Source: Prochlorococcus sp. AG-363-P06
GTDB lineage: Bacteria; Cyanobacteriota; Cyanobacteriia; PCC-6307; Cyanobiaceae
Assembly: GCA_003280025.1 (NCBI GenBank)
Contig: QCGD01000002.1
Coordinates: forward strand, 207,369 to 271,368
DNA length: 64,000 bases
Direction: 5' to 3'
The notes under the pieces were generated by a model that saw only the letters and a program-made list of their open reading frames with translations, did no database searches and was not told the DNA's origin. The position numbers and the translations under genes were made by a program. Positions 35,078 to 44,358 of the stretch are shown piece after piece. Each line of letters begins with the position of its first letter. Position 1 is the stretch's first letter.

Positions 35078-38000
35078 TTATGCAGCATTTGGTAATCCAA
35101 CAACTTGAGTATTAGCACCCCTTGCTTGAGCAACACCAATTGTTCGTTCAGATGCACTTATCATAGGCCTTCTATGACTTACGACTATAAATTGAGCATT
35201 TGAAGACTGATTGGTAATTAATTTTGACAACCTTTCAACATTAATCCCATCTAAGAAGCTATCTACCTCATCTAAGACATAAAAAGGTGAGGGCTTATAT
35301 TTTTGCAAAGCAAATAAAAAACTTAAAGCAGTCAATGATTTCTCACCCCCAGACATGGATGCTAATCTTCTAACATTTTTACCTTTAGGGTGAGCAACTA
35401 AAGTTAAACCTCCTTCCAAGGGAGAATTAGGATTTTCAAGCTGAAGGAAGCCATCTCCATCTGATAAATTAGCAAAAATCTCCCTAAAGTGTTTATCAAC
35501 TTCTACAAATGCTTGCATAAATGCCTCTTGACGCATAGTTGAAACAGTTTCGATTCTCAGTAACAACTCAGATCTCTCATTAGATAGTATTTCTAATTTC
35601 TCTCGCAAAGCATTTAATCTCTCAGTTAATTCTTCTAATTCATCTAGCGCAAGCATATTTACAGGTTCTAAGCTTTCTAATTTAGCATTTATCTTTGATA
35701 TATCTGATTGCAAAGAATCAAGACTTTTATCTTTATATTCTCCAAAGTCTGGCAAAGGACTAGGTAAATCTTTTTTATAATTTTCTAGCTTGATAGTCTC
35801 ACTCCGAATCTCTTCTTTGAAAGAATTAATATCTCTTTCAAGATATTCGAGCTTCAATAGAAAATTATTATGTTCTTGCCTTTTATTTGAAATTGAAGAG
35901 TTCAATTCGTCTCTTTTTCTTCTCAATAAACCTAAATCCTTTTCAAGTAATCTTTTTTGATCATCTAGTATTAAAAGTTCTTTTTTAAATTTATCCCTTT
36001 TCTCTATCCATTCACTATGAGCATTTGCAAGATCTTTCACAGATGCCTGCAGGTTTTTTTCTTGCAATGATATAAGCTGTGATGAATTTTTTATACGTTC
36101 TTGATCTAAAGCAAATTGATTCTTTTTATTCATTAATTCATCTCTCTCTTGAATAAGCAATTCAAGTTTTTTATCTAGATTATTAAAATCATTATTAAAC
36201 GTGACTAATGATGATTTTCGATTCTTTTCATAATTATCTTTAAGAATTATTTGTAACTCATCAAAATTATCTTGATGGGGCTTCAATTCATTTTGAATGA
36301 GATTCAATTCTTTTTCTAATAAATTATTTGAACTATTAAGTTTATTTAATCTCGAATTACAATCTTCGATTCTTTCCATGATAACCTTCTGAGAATTTTT
36401 ATTGAATTCGATTTCTTTAGTGCAAGAAGCGTAATCCTCAATTATTTGATTCCTGTTAGAGGTTAATTTACTTAGCTTGTTAGTTTTTATAAGTAAATCA
36501 TTATTTGATTTTTTTAAAGCTTCTTGAATCACTAATAATCTTTCTTTTATAGGATTAGAATTGTCAATATCATTATTAATGCCAAATCTATAAGCCAAAT
36601 CTTTATTTAACTTACTTCCGCCTGTAATAGCACCACTTACTTCTAATAATTCACCACTTAAGGTAACTAATCTACTTTTTTGCGTAGATAACCTAGCCGA
36701 TGTCAAATCGGAGAAGACTAATGTATCTCCAAAAACATATTTAAAAACATCAGAATAAACTTCATCAAATTGAATTAAGTTAATAGCTTTATCAATAAAT
36801 CCAGGTTCCCTATGATTTTCAAATCGTGAAATTGCATAATTTTTCTTTTGAATTTTAATTCTATTTAGAGGAAGAAAAGTTAATCTTCCGGCCTTCTTCT
36901 TTTGAAGAATTTCAATTGCTTTCGAGGCAATATTATCATTATCAACAACAATTTGTCCGAGTCTATTTCCTGCAGCAATTTCAAGTGCATACCTATGTTT
37001 CTCACTCACATCTCCAAGTTGGGCCACGTGACCATGTATACCCTCTAAACCTGCTTCTAAAATGATCCTAAGAGCATATGATCCTCTGGTCTCATTTAAA
37101 GCTTCTTTTCTGCTTTCAAATCTTGATAAATCCTTTTCAAGTCTTAATTGCTCATTATTTAGTCGTAATTTCGTTTTATTTAACAAATCAATTTCTTGTT
37201 TTAAATCATCAATTTCAAAGCTATTACTATCCAAATTTTGATTCTTTACATTAGATGTATCTAACTTTATTTGATTATTCTCTAAAAGTTTTTGTTTTTC
37301 TAAAGACAAAAGCTTTATCTGAGAGGTTATTTCATCTTTTTGAACAGTATTTTGAGTGATTTGCTCTTTAATTTTCCTTTTATTAACTTGAAGAGGGTCA
37401 ATAATAGATTTTATACTTTCCAATTGATTATTTAATTTGATGCTTTGCTTAGAAAATTCTCCAGATTCTCCTGCAGCCTCTGAAAGTTTTTTTCTGGATA
37501 ACTTATGTTTTGAAGATAGATCTTTAATTTCCAAGTGCAATTTATTTAAATAAGTATCATCAAAATTTTCTTGTTGTTTTTTTTCCAACTCAATATTCTT
37601 CTTAGATATGGCAATCTCATCCCTTTGCTCTTGCAATTTAATACCTGCTTCTTTATTCAAGCTAGATATTCTATCTAATTCTCTTAAGCTAGAATTTATA
37701 CTGCCAATATCAGAATTAACTTTTATTAAGTTATCTTCTCCTTTTTCTTTAAGCTCAGCAACCATTATTTTTAATGCATCTTCTAGTACTGATATTTCTT
37801 TTGTAAGAGATTCTTTTTGTTTATTAAACAAAGTTTTATTTTTATCATATTCAATGCCCTTTTCCTTTATTGATTCAAGATGCTTAACTTGTCTCTCATA
37901 GATAAGAACTTTTTCTAACTCTTGAATTTGATAAAGTTTTGATTTTAACTCTTTATATTGCTTAGCTTTTTCACATTCTTTTTCGAGCCTATTTTTACTA

Positions 38001-38662
38001 GCTTGCAATTCATGTTCCAAAATTGCACACCTTTCTTGCCTTTCAAAAACATCATTTAGTTTTACATTAGTTTGTTCTATTCTTGTATCAAAAAGTGCTA
38101 CTCCAGCTAATTCATCAATAAGAGTTCTCCTCTCTTTATTATTCATTGATACTATTCTTGTTACATCCCCCTGCATAACAACGTTACTACCCTCTGGATC
38201 AACACTGATATCTCTAAGAATTCTCTGTATTTGTTGTAAAGTACATTGCTGTCCATCAGAAGTATACGTTGAAGCATAAGAGCCCCCAGGCATAAGCCTC
38301 AATTTTCTCGAAACTACCCATTCCTTTTGAGCTTGATTAATAGAAATCTCTTCATCTTCTAATTCCAAAGGAGGTATGTCCTCCCTGGGAGACCAATCTT
38401 CAACATTGAATCTTACCGAAACATTTGCTTCAGATGATTTGCCCTCTTTTACTTTAGAGTTGTTAATTAAATCTGGTAATCTCTCTGCCCTCATCCCTCT
38501 ACTATTAGCTAAGCCTAAACAAAACAAAATTCCATCTAAAATATTACTTTTCCCAGAACCATTAGGACCTGTAACCACTGTAAAACCTTCTTCAAGAGGA
38601 ATTTTTACATTTCCCCCAAAAGATTTAAAATTTTCAAACTCGACCTGATTGATATGGACCAA
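35078..38662 (-). CDS. smc: Chromosome segregation ATPase SMC
   Basis: 1194 residues: N-terminal ATPase half with GPNGSGKSNILDGI, long coiled coils (about 170-500 and 680-1000), a hinge at about 510-660 (LGDVSEKHRYALEIAAGNRL, then SGAITGGS), and a C-terminal half with signature MSGGEKSLTALSFLFALQ and Walker B FYVLDEVDSFLDGINV. The full-length SMC condenses and resolves replicated chromosomes with ScpA/B. No scpA or scpB is adjacent. Confidence 0.95.
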   Translation of the reverse strand: MVHINQVEFENFKSFGGNVKIPLEEGFTVVTGPNGSGKSNILDGILFCLGLANSRGMRAERLPDLINNSKVKEGKSSEANVSVRFNVEDWSPREDIPPLELEDEEISINQAQKEWVVSRKLRLMPGGSYASTYTSDGQQCTLQQIQRILRDISVDPEGSNVVMQGDVTRIVSMNNKERRTLIDELAGVALFDTRIEQTNVKLNDVFERQERCAILEHELQASKNRLEKECEKAKQYKELKSKLYQIQELEKVLIYERQVKHLESIKEKGIEYDKNKTLFNKQKESLTKEISVLEDALKIMVAELKEKGEDNLIKVNSDIGSINSSLRELDRISSLNKEAGIKLQEQRDEIAISKKNIELEKKQQENFDDTYLNKLHLEIKDLSSKHKLSRKKLSEAAGESGEFSKQSIKLNNQLESIKSIIDPLQVNKRKIKEQITQNTVQKDEITSQIKLLSLEKQKLLENNQIKLDTSNVKNQNLDSNSFEIDDLKQEIDLLNKTKLRLNNEQLRLEKDLSRFESRKEALNETRGSYALRIILEAGLEGIHGHVAQLGDVSEKHRYALEIAAGNRLGQIVVDNDNIASKAIEILQKKKAGRLTFLPLNRIKIQKKNYAISRFENHREPGFIDKAINLIQFDEVYSDVFKYVFGDTLVFSDLTSARLSTQKSRLVTLSGELLEVSGAITGGSKLNKDLAYRFGINNDIDNSNPIKERLLVIQEALKKSNNDLLIKTNKLSKLTSNRNQIIEDYASCTKEIEFNKNSQKVIMERIEDCNSRLNKLNSSNNLLEKELNLIQNELKPHQDNFDELQIILKDNYEKNRKSSLVTFNNDFNNLDKKLELLIQERDELMNKKNQFALDQERIKNSSQLISLQEKNLQASVKDLANAHSEWIEKRDKFKKELLILDDQKRLLEKDLGLLRRKRDELNSSISNKRQEHNNFLLKLEYLERDINSFKEEIRSETIKLENYKKDLPSPLPDFGEYKDKSLDSLQSDISKINAKLESLEPVNMLALDELEELTERLNALREKLEILSNERSELLLRIETVSTMRQEAFMQAFVEVDKHFREIFANLSDGDGFLQLENPNSPLEGGLTLVAHPKGKNVRRLASMSGGEKSLTALSFLFALQKYKPSPFYVLDEVDSFLDGINVERLSKLITNQSSNAQFIVVSHRRPMISASERTIGVAQARGANTQVVGLPNAA

Positions 38663-38745
38663 TCGTAAGTCACAATAGCTAAGTAAGAATAGCTAATTTT
38701 CATAAATTCTCAATAGCTTTATTAAGATTATTTCTAAATTGAATA

Positions 38746-39111
38746 TTAAACATTTTTAGTTAATTTACAAAAATTACCCGATATTTCAAAAATACCATTT
38801 AAAAGATTTCCATCCAAAATTAATTTAAGTTCTTGTATATCTAATTTGGGAGCGAGGTTTTTATAATTTCCCTGATCAATTCTTTTTACCACTCCTCTAT
38901 TTCTAGAAAGCTCATATTTAAGCCTCGATAACCATATAAGTCTATGATTGGGCTGTCTTACTATTTCAATAAATCCTTTATTTAATAAAGGAATTTCTAC
39001 AAATTTCCAAGTTAAGCATTCTATTTCATCTTCAACAAGAAAATCATAATGAATATCTACCAAATTACCCGCAAAAACTTTATGTTCAAGTAGAACCCAT
39101 CGATTCATCAT
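38746..39111 (-). CDS. Conserved hypothetical protein, 121 aa
   Basis: Soluble, rather basic and aromatic-rich (HRLIWLSRLKYELSRNRGVV). I do not recognise the family; the character (short beta-rich N-terminal part and a helical end) suggests a cyanobacteria-specific protein. It starts MMNRW, with two adjacent ATG codons, and lies 83 bases upstream of smc on the same strand, so it may be co-transcribed with it. Confidence 0.65.
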   Translation of the reverse strand: MMNRWVLLEHKVFAGNLVDIHYDFLVEDEIECLTWKFVEIPLLNKGFIEIVRQPNHRLIWLSRLKYELSRNRGVVKRIDQGNYKNLAPKLDIQELKLILDGNLLNGIFEISGNFCKLTKNV

Positions 39112-39192
39112 CTAGTAAATAACTAAACTTAATCTATTTTTATAAAAGCCTAGAACTAAGCACTAAATTTTTCTACAGAGATTTCTCTATGC

Positions 39193-39330
39193 TTAATTAC
39201 CTGCATCAGGTACAAATCTCAAAGCAATAAATAGCAAACTTCCAGCCCCCGCAATAGCTGCAGCTACTAATCCAAAATCTGTAGGGATTGTGCGAGATGC
39301 AAAAATTAATGCTGCAAATGTAATATCCAT
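39193..39330 (-). CDS. 45-aa single-helix membrane protein
   Basis: Minus-strand frame starting MDITFAALIFASRTIPTDFG, then a hydrophobic Ala/Gly-rich helix (residues 20-40) and a short polar end (VPDAGN). The composition resembles small photosystem or cytochrome subunits but I could not match one. It is intact and plausible; no partner gene is obvious. Confidence 0.6.
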   Translation of the reverse strand: MDITFAALIFASRTIPTDFGLVAAAIAGAGSLLFIALRFVPDAGN

Positions 39331-39517
39331 GATGAAATTTAAACTAATTTAAGAAATTCAGTAATAGCTTAACAAAACCTTATTACAGAACAGAGAAGAA
39401 AAAGAAAATGTAAATAAACTTTTATATGTTTTTATTTTATTAAATAGAACAAATCTCAAGATAAGGGTTTCAAATTAAGAAAATAGGGTCTAATCTACAA
39501 ATAATCAAATTAGATTA

Positions 39518-39982
39518 ATGGAGACTTATCATCCTCCCAAAGCAGTTGAAAAAAATTTAAACGATTCTGAACTTCCAGAGAAAGAAGTTATTTCAGAAAA
39601 ATGGGTGCGTGAAAAACTTGATAGTTTAATCCCTTTAATACGAGAAAAATGGCCTACCATTGCTCAGCAAACTCTTGAAGCAACAAAAGGGGGGATTGAT
39701 GATTTAGTTGGAGTAATAGCAAACCAAACTGGAAGCTCTGCAAATGGGATCAAGAATCAATTATTTGAAATCATTGATTCAATTCAAGATAATAATTGGG
39801 AGGAGATTTCAGACAAAATTGAACCTATTGAAAGTCAATTAGAAGAATTATTAAATGAACTTAACAATACCTTAAGACCAAAGATAGAAAATCCTATTAG
39901 AAAAAAACCAATTTTATCTATTGCTATTGCAGCAGGTATTGGTTTGTTAATTGGAACAATAATTAATAGTGGCAGAAAATAA
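39518..39982 (+). CDS. YqjD/ElaB (DUF883)-like membrane-anchored protein
   Basis: 154 residues, acidic and helical over 30-120 with a C-terminal helix (LSIAIAAGIGLLIGTIINSG) of about 20 residues. The layout is that of YqjD/ElaB-type tail-anchored proteins linked to stationary-phase ribosome binding in E. coli. It is one base upstream of the following gene, which looks like YqjE. Function in cyanobacteria is unknown; identification is by layout rather than by strong sequence motif. Confidence 0.7.
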   Translation: METYHPPKAVEKNLNDSELPEKEVISEKWVREKLDSLIPLIREKWPTIAQQTLEATKGGIDDLVGVIANQTGSSANGIKNQLFEIIDSIQDNNWEEISDKIEPIESQLEELLNELNNTLRPKIENPIRKKPILSIAIAAGIGLLIGTIINSGRK

Positions 39983-39983
39983 T

Positions 39984-40370
39984 ATGGATAAACCAAAAAA
40001 TAAAAGCTTTGCAAACACTGCTTCAAGAATTTCCGCAATAGCAAGCTCAGTTATGGATTTGCATGTGAGGATAGCTCTTCAAGAAGTGGATAGAGAAAAA
40101 AGAAGATTAATTAGTGGTGGAATATTTATAGCAATAGGGGGAATATTATTATTATTAGTTCTAATATGCATTCACATTATTATTTATCTTTCACTAAGAA
40201 ACTATAACAATTGGCAAACTGAATATAATTTACTAATAATAATCTTTGTTGATTTATTTCTTGCAGGTTTCAGCTTAAAACTTGGAGGGAAATTAGCCAA
40301 AGGACCATATCTGCCTCAAACATTAGAGGGACTAGGCAAAACAACCAAAGCTGTTTTAGGTAAGAAATAA
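39984..40370 (+). CDS. YqjE/phage holin-like small membrane protein
   Basis: 128 residues from the ATG at 39984 (a GTG five codons upstream would overlap the previous gene). Two membrane helices (about 45-70 and 75-100) and an Arg-rich segment before the first (REKRRLISGG) resemble the DUF1469/YqjE holin-superfamily proteins that pair with YqjD. It is convergent with the RlmL-like gene, 1 base between stops. Confidence 0.7.
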   Translation: MDKPKNKSFANTASRISAIASSVMDLHVRIALQEVDREKRRLISGGIFIAIGGILLLLVLICIHIIIYLSLRNYNNWQTEYNLLIIIFVDLFLAGFSLKLGGKLAKGPYLPQTLEGLGKTTKAVLGKK

Positions 40371-40371
40371 A

Positions 40372-41496
40372 TTATCTTATTAAATATTTAATCCATCTAC
40401 AATCAATCCCGCCATTGCTTACAGGTATTTTCAAAGAAGATTTCATTTTCAAATATTTCGTTAGTTTTGGATTTCCACTAAGCAACCAAAATTCCCAACC
40501 TGGAAAATTAGTTTTCAAAAAATTTCCCATTTCTTCATATAAAAAAGTTAATTGATTTTCATTACCCAATTTTTTGCCATATGGGGGATTACATAAAATT
40601 AAACCCTCAGAAAAAGTAAATTTTAATTTTGAAAAATCATCATTTATTAGTTCAATATAATTTTCAAGTCCAGCTAATGATATGTTTACTTCAGCTTGCT
40701 CAAAAACTTTTCTATTAATTTCACAACCAATAATTGGTGCTAATTTTTTGTAATTTATACTTTTATTTTTTGCCTTATATCTTTCTTCCAAGTAAATCTT
40801 TTTATTAAAATCCAACCAATGTTCAAAAAGATAAACTTTATTTGTATTTAATGGAACTTCAAGACTTTGATTAACCCCCTCTATTAAAAGAGTGCCTGAT
40901 CCACACATCATGTCAATTAAAGGTTTAGTACCATTCCATTGAGTAATCTTTAACAATCCAGCGGCCAAATTTTCTTTTAGTGGCGCATCACCAACAGCAG
41001 GTCGATATCCTCTTTTATGTAAACTTTCAAAACTACTCTGAAGACTTAAAACCGCTTTATTATTATTTAAATGGAGATGAATTATAAAATCAGGGTTATC
41101 TAACGAAATATTTGATCTTTTATTCCAAGCAGATTTTTGCAAATCTGTTATGGAATTCTTTACTTCTAAAGCTGTGAAATGTGTATGATTTAAATTTGAG
41201 GTTCTTCCAGTAACTTGAACATTGAATGTTTTATAAGACGGTAACCATTTTAACCATTCAAATGAATCTCTCACTCCATCATATAAAGACTGCTTATTGT
41301 AGCAAGGAAAACTTGCGACCTCTCTGTAAAAACGAAACGCAATTCTAGAAAAGAAATGCACTCTATAAAAAGTTTCATAATCACATTTAAACCTAACTGA
41401 TCGTTTATAAGTATTAATCTTAGATCCACCTAAATCTGCAATTTCCTTAGCTAAATATTTCTCTAATCCTTCCGGAGCTGAGGCAATTATATTCAT
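40372..41496 (-). CDS. rlmL: 23S rRNA m2G methyltransferase, RlmL-like
   Basis: 374 residues with an N-terminal THUMP domain (about 50-160) and a C-terminal class I SAM methyltransferase: SAM loop IDMMCGSGTLLIEG and catalytic LCNPPYGKKLG (NPPY). These are features of RlmL/TrmN-type N2-guanine methyltransferases of 23S rRNA or tRNA. The exact target base is inferred from the family. It has no same-strand neighbour on either side; the tmRNA gene lies upstream and is divergent. Confidence 0.87.
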   Translation of the reverse strand: MNIIASAPEGLEKYLAKEIADLGGSKINTYKRSVRFKCDYETFYRVHFFSRIAFRFYREVASFPCYNKQSLYDGVRDSFEWLKWLPSYKTFNVQVTGRTSNLNHTHFTALEVKNSITDLQKSAWNKRSNISLDNPDFIIHLHLNNNKAVLSLQSSFESLHKRGYRPAVGDAPLKENLAAGLLKITQWNGTKPLIDMMCGSGTLLIEGVNQSLEVPLNTNKVYLFEHWLDFNKKIYLEERYKAKNKSINYKKLAPIIGCEINRKVFEQAEVNISLAGLENYIELINDDFSKLKFTFSEGLILCNPPYGKKLGNENQLTFLYEEMGNFLKTNFPGWEFWLLSGNPKLTKYLKMKSSLKIPVSNGGIDCRWIKYLIR

Positions 41497-41561
41497 ATAA
41501 AATAAAACTTAATAAAATATCTATTCAATACTCATTTTGCCTGTCAGAATATAAATGTCCA

Positions 41562-41850
41562 ATTGGACTAGGTAATCTCAACCGATGTTTCGGACAGCGG
41601 TTCGATTCCGCTCAACTCCATTACCTTTTGGGGTTGTAATGGTTTCGACGGGGCATAAGGAAGGTGACTGAAGCCTGCTCGGTTAGAGCAAAAACACAAA
41701 CGCTAACAAAATCGTTAGTTTCTCCCGTCAAACAGCCCCAGTTGCTGCTTGATCTCAAAGGAGATGGGGTGATATCAGCCTTATAACCCAAATGATACAA
41801 GGAGTCTGGAAGGGCTCCACCATTTTAAATGGTCTACAAATTAGTATTAG
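41562..41850 (+). ncRNA. ssrA: Permuted two-piece tmRNA (ssrA)
   Basis: Trans-translation RNA with the 3' acceptor piece encoded first. The acceptor piece ends AGCGG-TTCGATT-CCGCT (T arm), then CAACTCC and discriminator A at 41620. The coding piece begins GGGGTTG at 41630, which pairs with that CAACTCC. The spacer (41621-41629) is removed in processing. The tag frame is at 41702-41752. TATAAA at 41550-41555 suits a start near 41562. The 3' end is approximate. Split, permuted ssrA is known in this cyanobacterial lineage. Confidence 0.88.
41702..41752 (+). other. ssrA: tmRNA proteolysis tag reading frame
   Basis: GCT at 41702 begins ANKIVSFSRQTAPVAA and ends at the TGA 41750-41752. The terminal AA is the degron seen by Clp and related proteases, so ribosomes stalled on broken mRNAs add this tag. 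It is the tag I recall for Prochlorococcus MED4, supporting the lineage call. Confidence 0.93.
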
Positions 41851-41980
41851 ATAATTAGTTTGTTAGTAAATATTGCTGCAATAACCTGTATTAAAATTAA
41901 TTTTTCCAATTTTATAAGTATAAATACCGAGAAGCTTAGATGGAAATTATTTTATCTTATGAAAAACTTTCCTTATAAAA

Positions 41981-42115
41981 ATGAACCCTAAGAAACCTAT
42001 AAATGACTTATCAATAAATCGAAAGCCAAAGGTCATAAGATTTACGGGAGAAAAATTTCCAACTGAGCTATGGAATTGTAATCAGGTTAAAACAAATAAA
42101 AAATTTTCTAACTAA
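41981..42115 (+). CDS. Possible small basic protein, 44 aa
   Basis: ATG at 41981 starts MNPKKPINDLSINRKPKVIR and continues TGEKFPTELWN to a TAA at 42113. It is very basic and lacks a membrane helix. It sits between the tmRNA gene and the convergent aldo/keto reductase gene, where little else can be coded. Support is modest: an intact frame and a Trp, Cys and varied residues not expected of random AT-rich sequence. Confidence 0.45.
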   Translation: MNPKKPINDLSINRKPKVIRFTGEKFPTELWNCNQVKTNKKFSN

Positions 42116-42130
42116 AATATATTTATTCAT

Positions 42131-43093
42131 TTAAAAACTTGAAAAAGGATTACTTGGCATTCTTTTCAAACAACGTTTGGAAACTTCTTGGAGTAATTCG
42201 AATTCAATTTTATTTAAATTCCATTTAAATACATTAGATATATCGAGAACTTGAGATCTCTTTCGCATTCCAACAAGTGGAATAGTCCCCTGGTAACAAC
42301 ACCAATTAATAGCTACTTGAGCTTGTGAAACTGATCTTTGATTAGCAATCCTTTTTAAACATCTCCTTAATTCATATGTTGGTTTTTTATAGTTTTCAAA
42401 TAAAACATTCCGTAAAATAGTACTTTCTCTATTTTCGTCTTTATCTGGATCAATACATAATATCCCAAAAGATAAAGGGCTATAAGCCAAGAAATCAATA
42501 TCATTTTCATCGCAGATTTTTTTTACTTGATTTTTTTTAAGTAAATCAGGAGCAAGCAAAGAAAACTGAATCTGCACACTTTTAAATTTCTTATTTCGTT
42601 TTGAAAGATGTTGCATTAATGTCTTTAACCTTTGAGGCCCAATATTTGATAAGCCAATTTGAAAATTAAACCCTTGATCTAATAAATCGCACAGATTATT
42701 TAAGAACTGTAATTCCTGCCAAGGATTATATTTTGCAGTCGACCAATGTAGTTGAACTATATCTATTTTATTGTTTAATCTTTCTAAACTTTTTAGAAAT
42801 GCCTTGTTAAACCCTTTTTTACCAATCCTCCACGGATAAGGTGCAAGTTTGGTAGCGATTTGAATAGATTTCTGTCTAGAAAAAGAGGTATCTAATAAAA
42901 ATTCGCCCAACAGTGATTCACTTCTTCCATTAAGGTTTCCCGTTCCATAAGAATCTGCAGTATCGATTAAGTAAAAACCTCGTTTCAATGCCTCATCAAA
43001 TGTCTCACGTAAATCATTATCATTTCGAGTCTGATAATTCCAAAACAGCTTATTCCCCCAAGACCATGTGCCTAATCCAATCTTTTTTTTCAA
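42131..43093 (-). CDS. Aldo/keto reductase
   Basis: NADPH-dependent reductase, 320 residues, (beta/alpha)8 barrel. Catalytic residues: Asp and Tyr in DTADSYG, Lys in IATKLAP and His in VQLHWS. The start (MKKKIGLGTWSWGN) is typical of cyanobacterial members. Physiological substrate unknown; detoxification of aldehydes is a family-level guess. A gap of about 150 bases separates it from the divergent parA-like gene. Confidence 0.9.
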   Translation of the reverse strand: MKKKIGLGTWSWGNKLFWNYQTRNDNDLRETFDEALKRGFYLIDTADSYGTGNLNGRSESLLGEFLLDTSFSRQKSIQIATKLAPYPWRIGKKGFNKAFLKSLERLNNKIDIVQLHWSTAKYNPWQELQFLNNLCDLLDQGFNFQIGLSNIGPQRLKTLMQHLSKRNKKFKSVQIQFSLLAPDLLKKNQVKKICDENDIDFLAYSPLSFGILCIDPDKDENRESTILRNVLFENYKKPTYELRRCLKRIANQRSVSQAQVAINWCCYQGTIPLVGMRKRSQVLDISNVFKWNLNKIEFELLQEVSKRCLKRMPSNPFSSF

Positions 43094-43244
43094 TTGCCAA
43101 GTAATAAAAACTCTTTTTAAGATTAGCTAACGGTATGGATTCCTTGACAATATTTAAAAAAAAATAAATTTTAAAGTATTTACAAGCGATATCTATTGAC
43201 ATTAAGCAATTTTTATCCAAAGTAAAAGAAATAAAAAGAAAAAA

Positions 43245-43916
43245 TTGTTTATTACTGTTTGCGGACAAAAAGGAGGAGTAGCTAAAACCTGCACAAGTAT
43301 TCACCTTGCGAGTGTTTGGCATTCCGAAGGTAAAAAAGTCTGTATAGTCGATGCTGATAAGAATAGATCAGCATTAGCCTACTCATCAAGAGGACACCTT
43401 CCATTTCCTGTTTTCCCAGTAAGCGCAGCAGCTAAAGCATCAAGATCATCAGAAATTGTCATAACTGATGGTCAAGCTAGCAGTGATCACGAAGAGCTTG
43501 AACATCTAGCATATGGTTCAGATTTAGTGATCTTACCAACTACCGCAAAAGCGAGATCCATAGAGTTAACTGTTGAATTAGCTAATTTATTAAGCAATTT
43601 AAAAGTAAACCATGCAGTAATGATTGTAAAAGTAGACTTTAGGCAGCAAAAAGCAGCTCAGCAAGCTAAAGCTGCTCTAGAAAATTTTGGTTTACACGTT
43701 TTCAATACATATATACCTTTACTTTCAGCTTTTGATAAAGCAGAAACATCTGGTAAAGCAGTATTTGAAGCTGTAGACGATTCAGGTAGATCAGATCCTC
43801 GTCGAATGACGGGCTGGTCTGCCTACTGTTCAATTGCATCACAAATTCCATGCCTGATTTCGAAGCCCTCATCCGACACCAACAACTTAAACAACCAACA
43901 AACAATCAGCGCTTAA
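43245..43916 (+). CDS. Orphan ParA-family ATPase
   Basis: 223 residues with the deviant Walker A KGGVAKTCTS (ParA/MinD type; note Ala-Lys-Thr where GKTT is usual), the Asp of VDADKN and a late Walker-B-like VILPTTAKA. No ParB or centromere is adjacent. The only usable start is TTG at 43245, since upstream in-frame codons reach a stop without an ATG. The following membrane-protein gene overlaps its 3' end by 67 bases, so the two should be translated together. Confidence 0.85.
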   Translation: MFITVCGQKGGVAKTCTSIHLASVWHSEGKKVCIVDADKNRSALAYSSRGHLPFPVFPVSAAAKASRSSEIVITDGQASSDHEELEHLAYGSDLVILPTTAKARSIELTVELANLLSNLKVNHAVMIVKVDFRQQKAAQQAKAALENFGLHVFNTYIPLLSAFDKAETSGKAVFEAVDDSGRSDPRRMTGWSAYCSIASQIPCLISKPSSDTNNLNNQQTISA

Positions 43917-44092
43917 AAGTTGTAGATAAGTCTGAGTTAGAAACATCAAACAGCGAAAAAACTGAAATTAGTCAATCAGGACTATTAATCAATATTGCTG
44001 GAGGTTTTGTAGGTTCTGTAATTGGAACTTTAACAATTCTTTTCTTTTATATAAATGATTATCTTCCATTGGATTTACTAAAACTTAAGTAG
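43850..44092 (+). CDS. Single-helix membrane protein overlapping parA-like gene
   Basis: 80 residues: polar N-terminal 45 (MPDFEALIRHQQLKQ) and one membrane helix (about 46-70, NIAGGFVGSVIGTLTILFF), C terminus outward or cytoplasmic undecided. It starts within the ParA gene by 67 bases in another frame. Its stop (TAG, 44090-44092) lies inside a copy of the argJ 3' end (44085-44117), so it may once have been convergent with and overlapping argJ. Confidence 0.75.
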   Translation: MPDFEALIRHQQLKQPTNNQRLKVVDKSELETSNSEKTEISQSGLLINIAGGFVGSVIGTLTILFFYINDYLPLDLLKLK

Positions 44093-44117
44093 TATACTCG
44101 CTATTGATAACAACATA
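44085..44117 (-). pseudogene. argJ: Orphan copy of the last ten codons plus stop of argJ
   Basis: On the minus strand this reads YVVINSEYTT and TAA, against YVAINSEYTT and TAA at the live argJ end (45588-45620). The 33 bases share 27 positions, with 11 consecutive identical bases (TCGCTATTGAT on plus), and five of the six differences are at third codon positions. Homology stops sharply at both ends. It is a remnant 3' end, same orientation as argJ, 1503 bases away. Confidence 0.8.
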
Positions 44118-44170
44118 CAAGGTAAAAGTCAGTCATATCAATGGTTCTCAAGGATTAGATTAGTGTTTTA

Positions 44171-44244
44171 TTAGTGTTTTATTTTAAATTTTATCCCTGA
44201 GATTAACTGCTATGACTAGAGCACTGTTTTATTAGTGTTTTATA
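44171..44244. repeat. Left copy of a 74-bp direct repeat flanking the YadA-like gene
   Basis: Begins TTAGTGTTTTATTTT and ends ATTAGTGTTTTATA. Compared with 45469-45542 it is about 86% identical over 74 bases with no gaps. An extra TTAGTGTTTTA unit precedes it at 44160-44170. Each copy carries TTAGTGTTTTA-type motifs at both ends around a core containing CCTGAGAT and TGCTATGAC. Confidence 0.85.
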
Positions 44245-44358
44245 GAAGCATAAATTTGCAGTTTACTTAACAGGAAAATATTACAAAAACTCTTAAATGT
44301 ATAAGAAATAAGCATTTATTTAGGAACTGAAGAGAATATGAGAAACTAAATTAATTTC

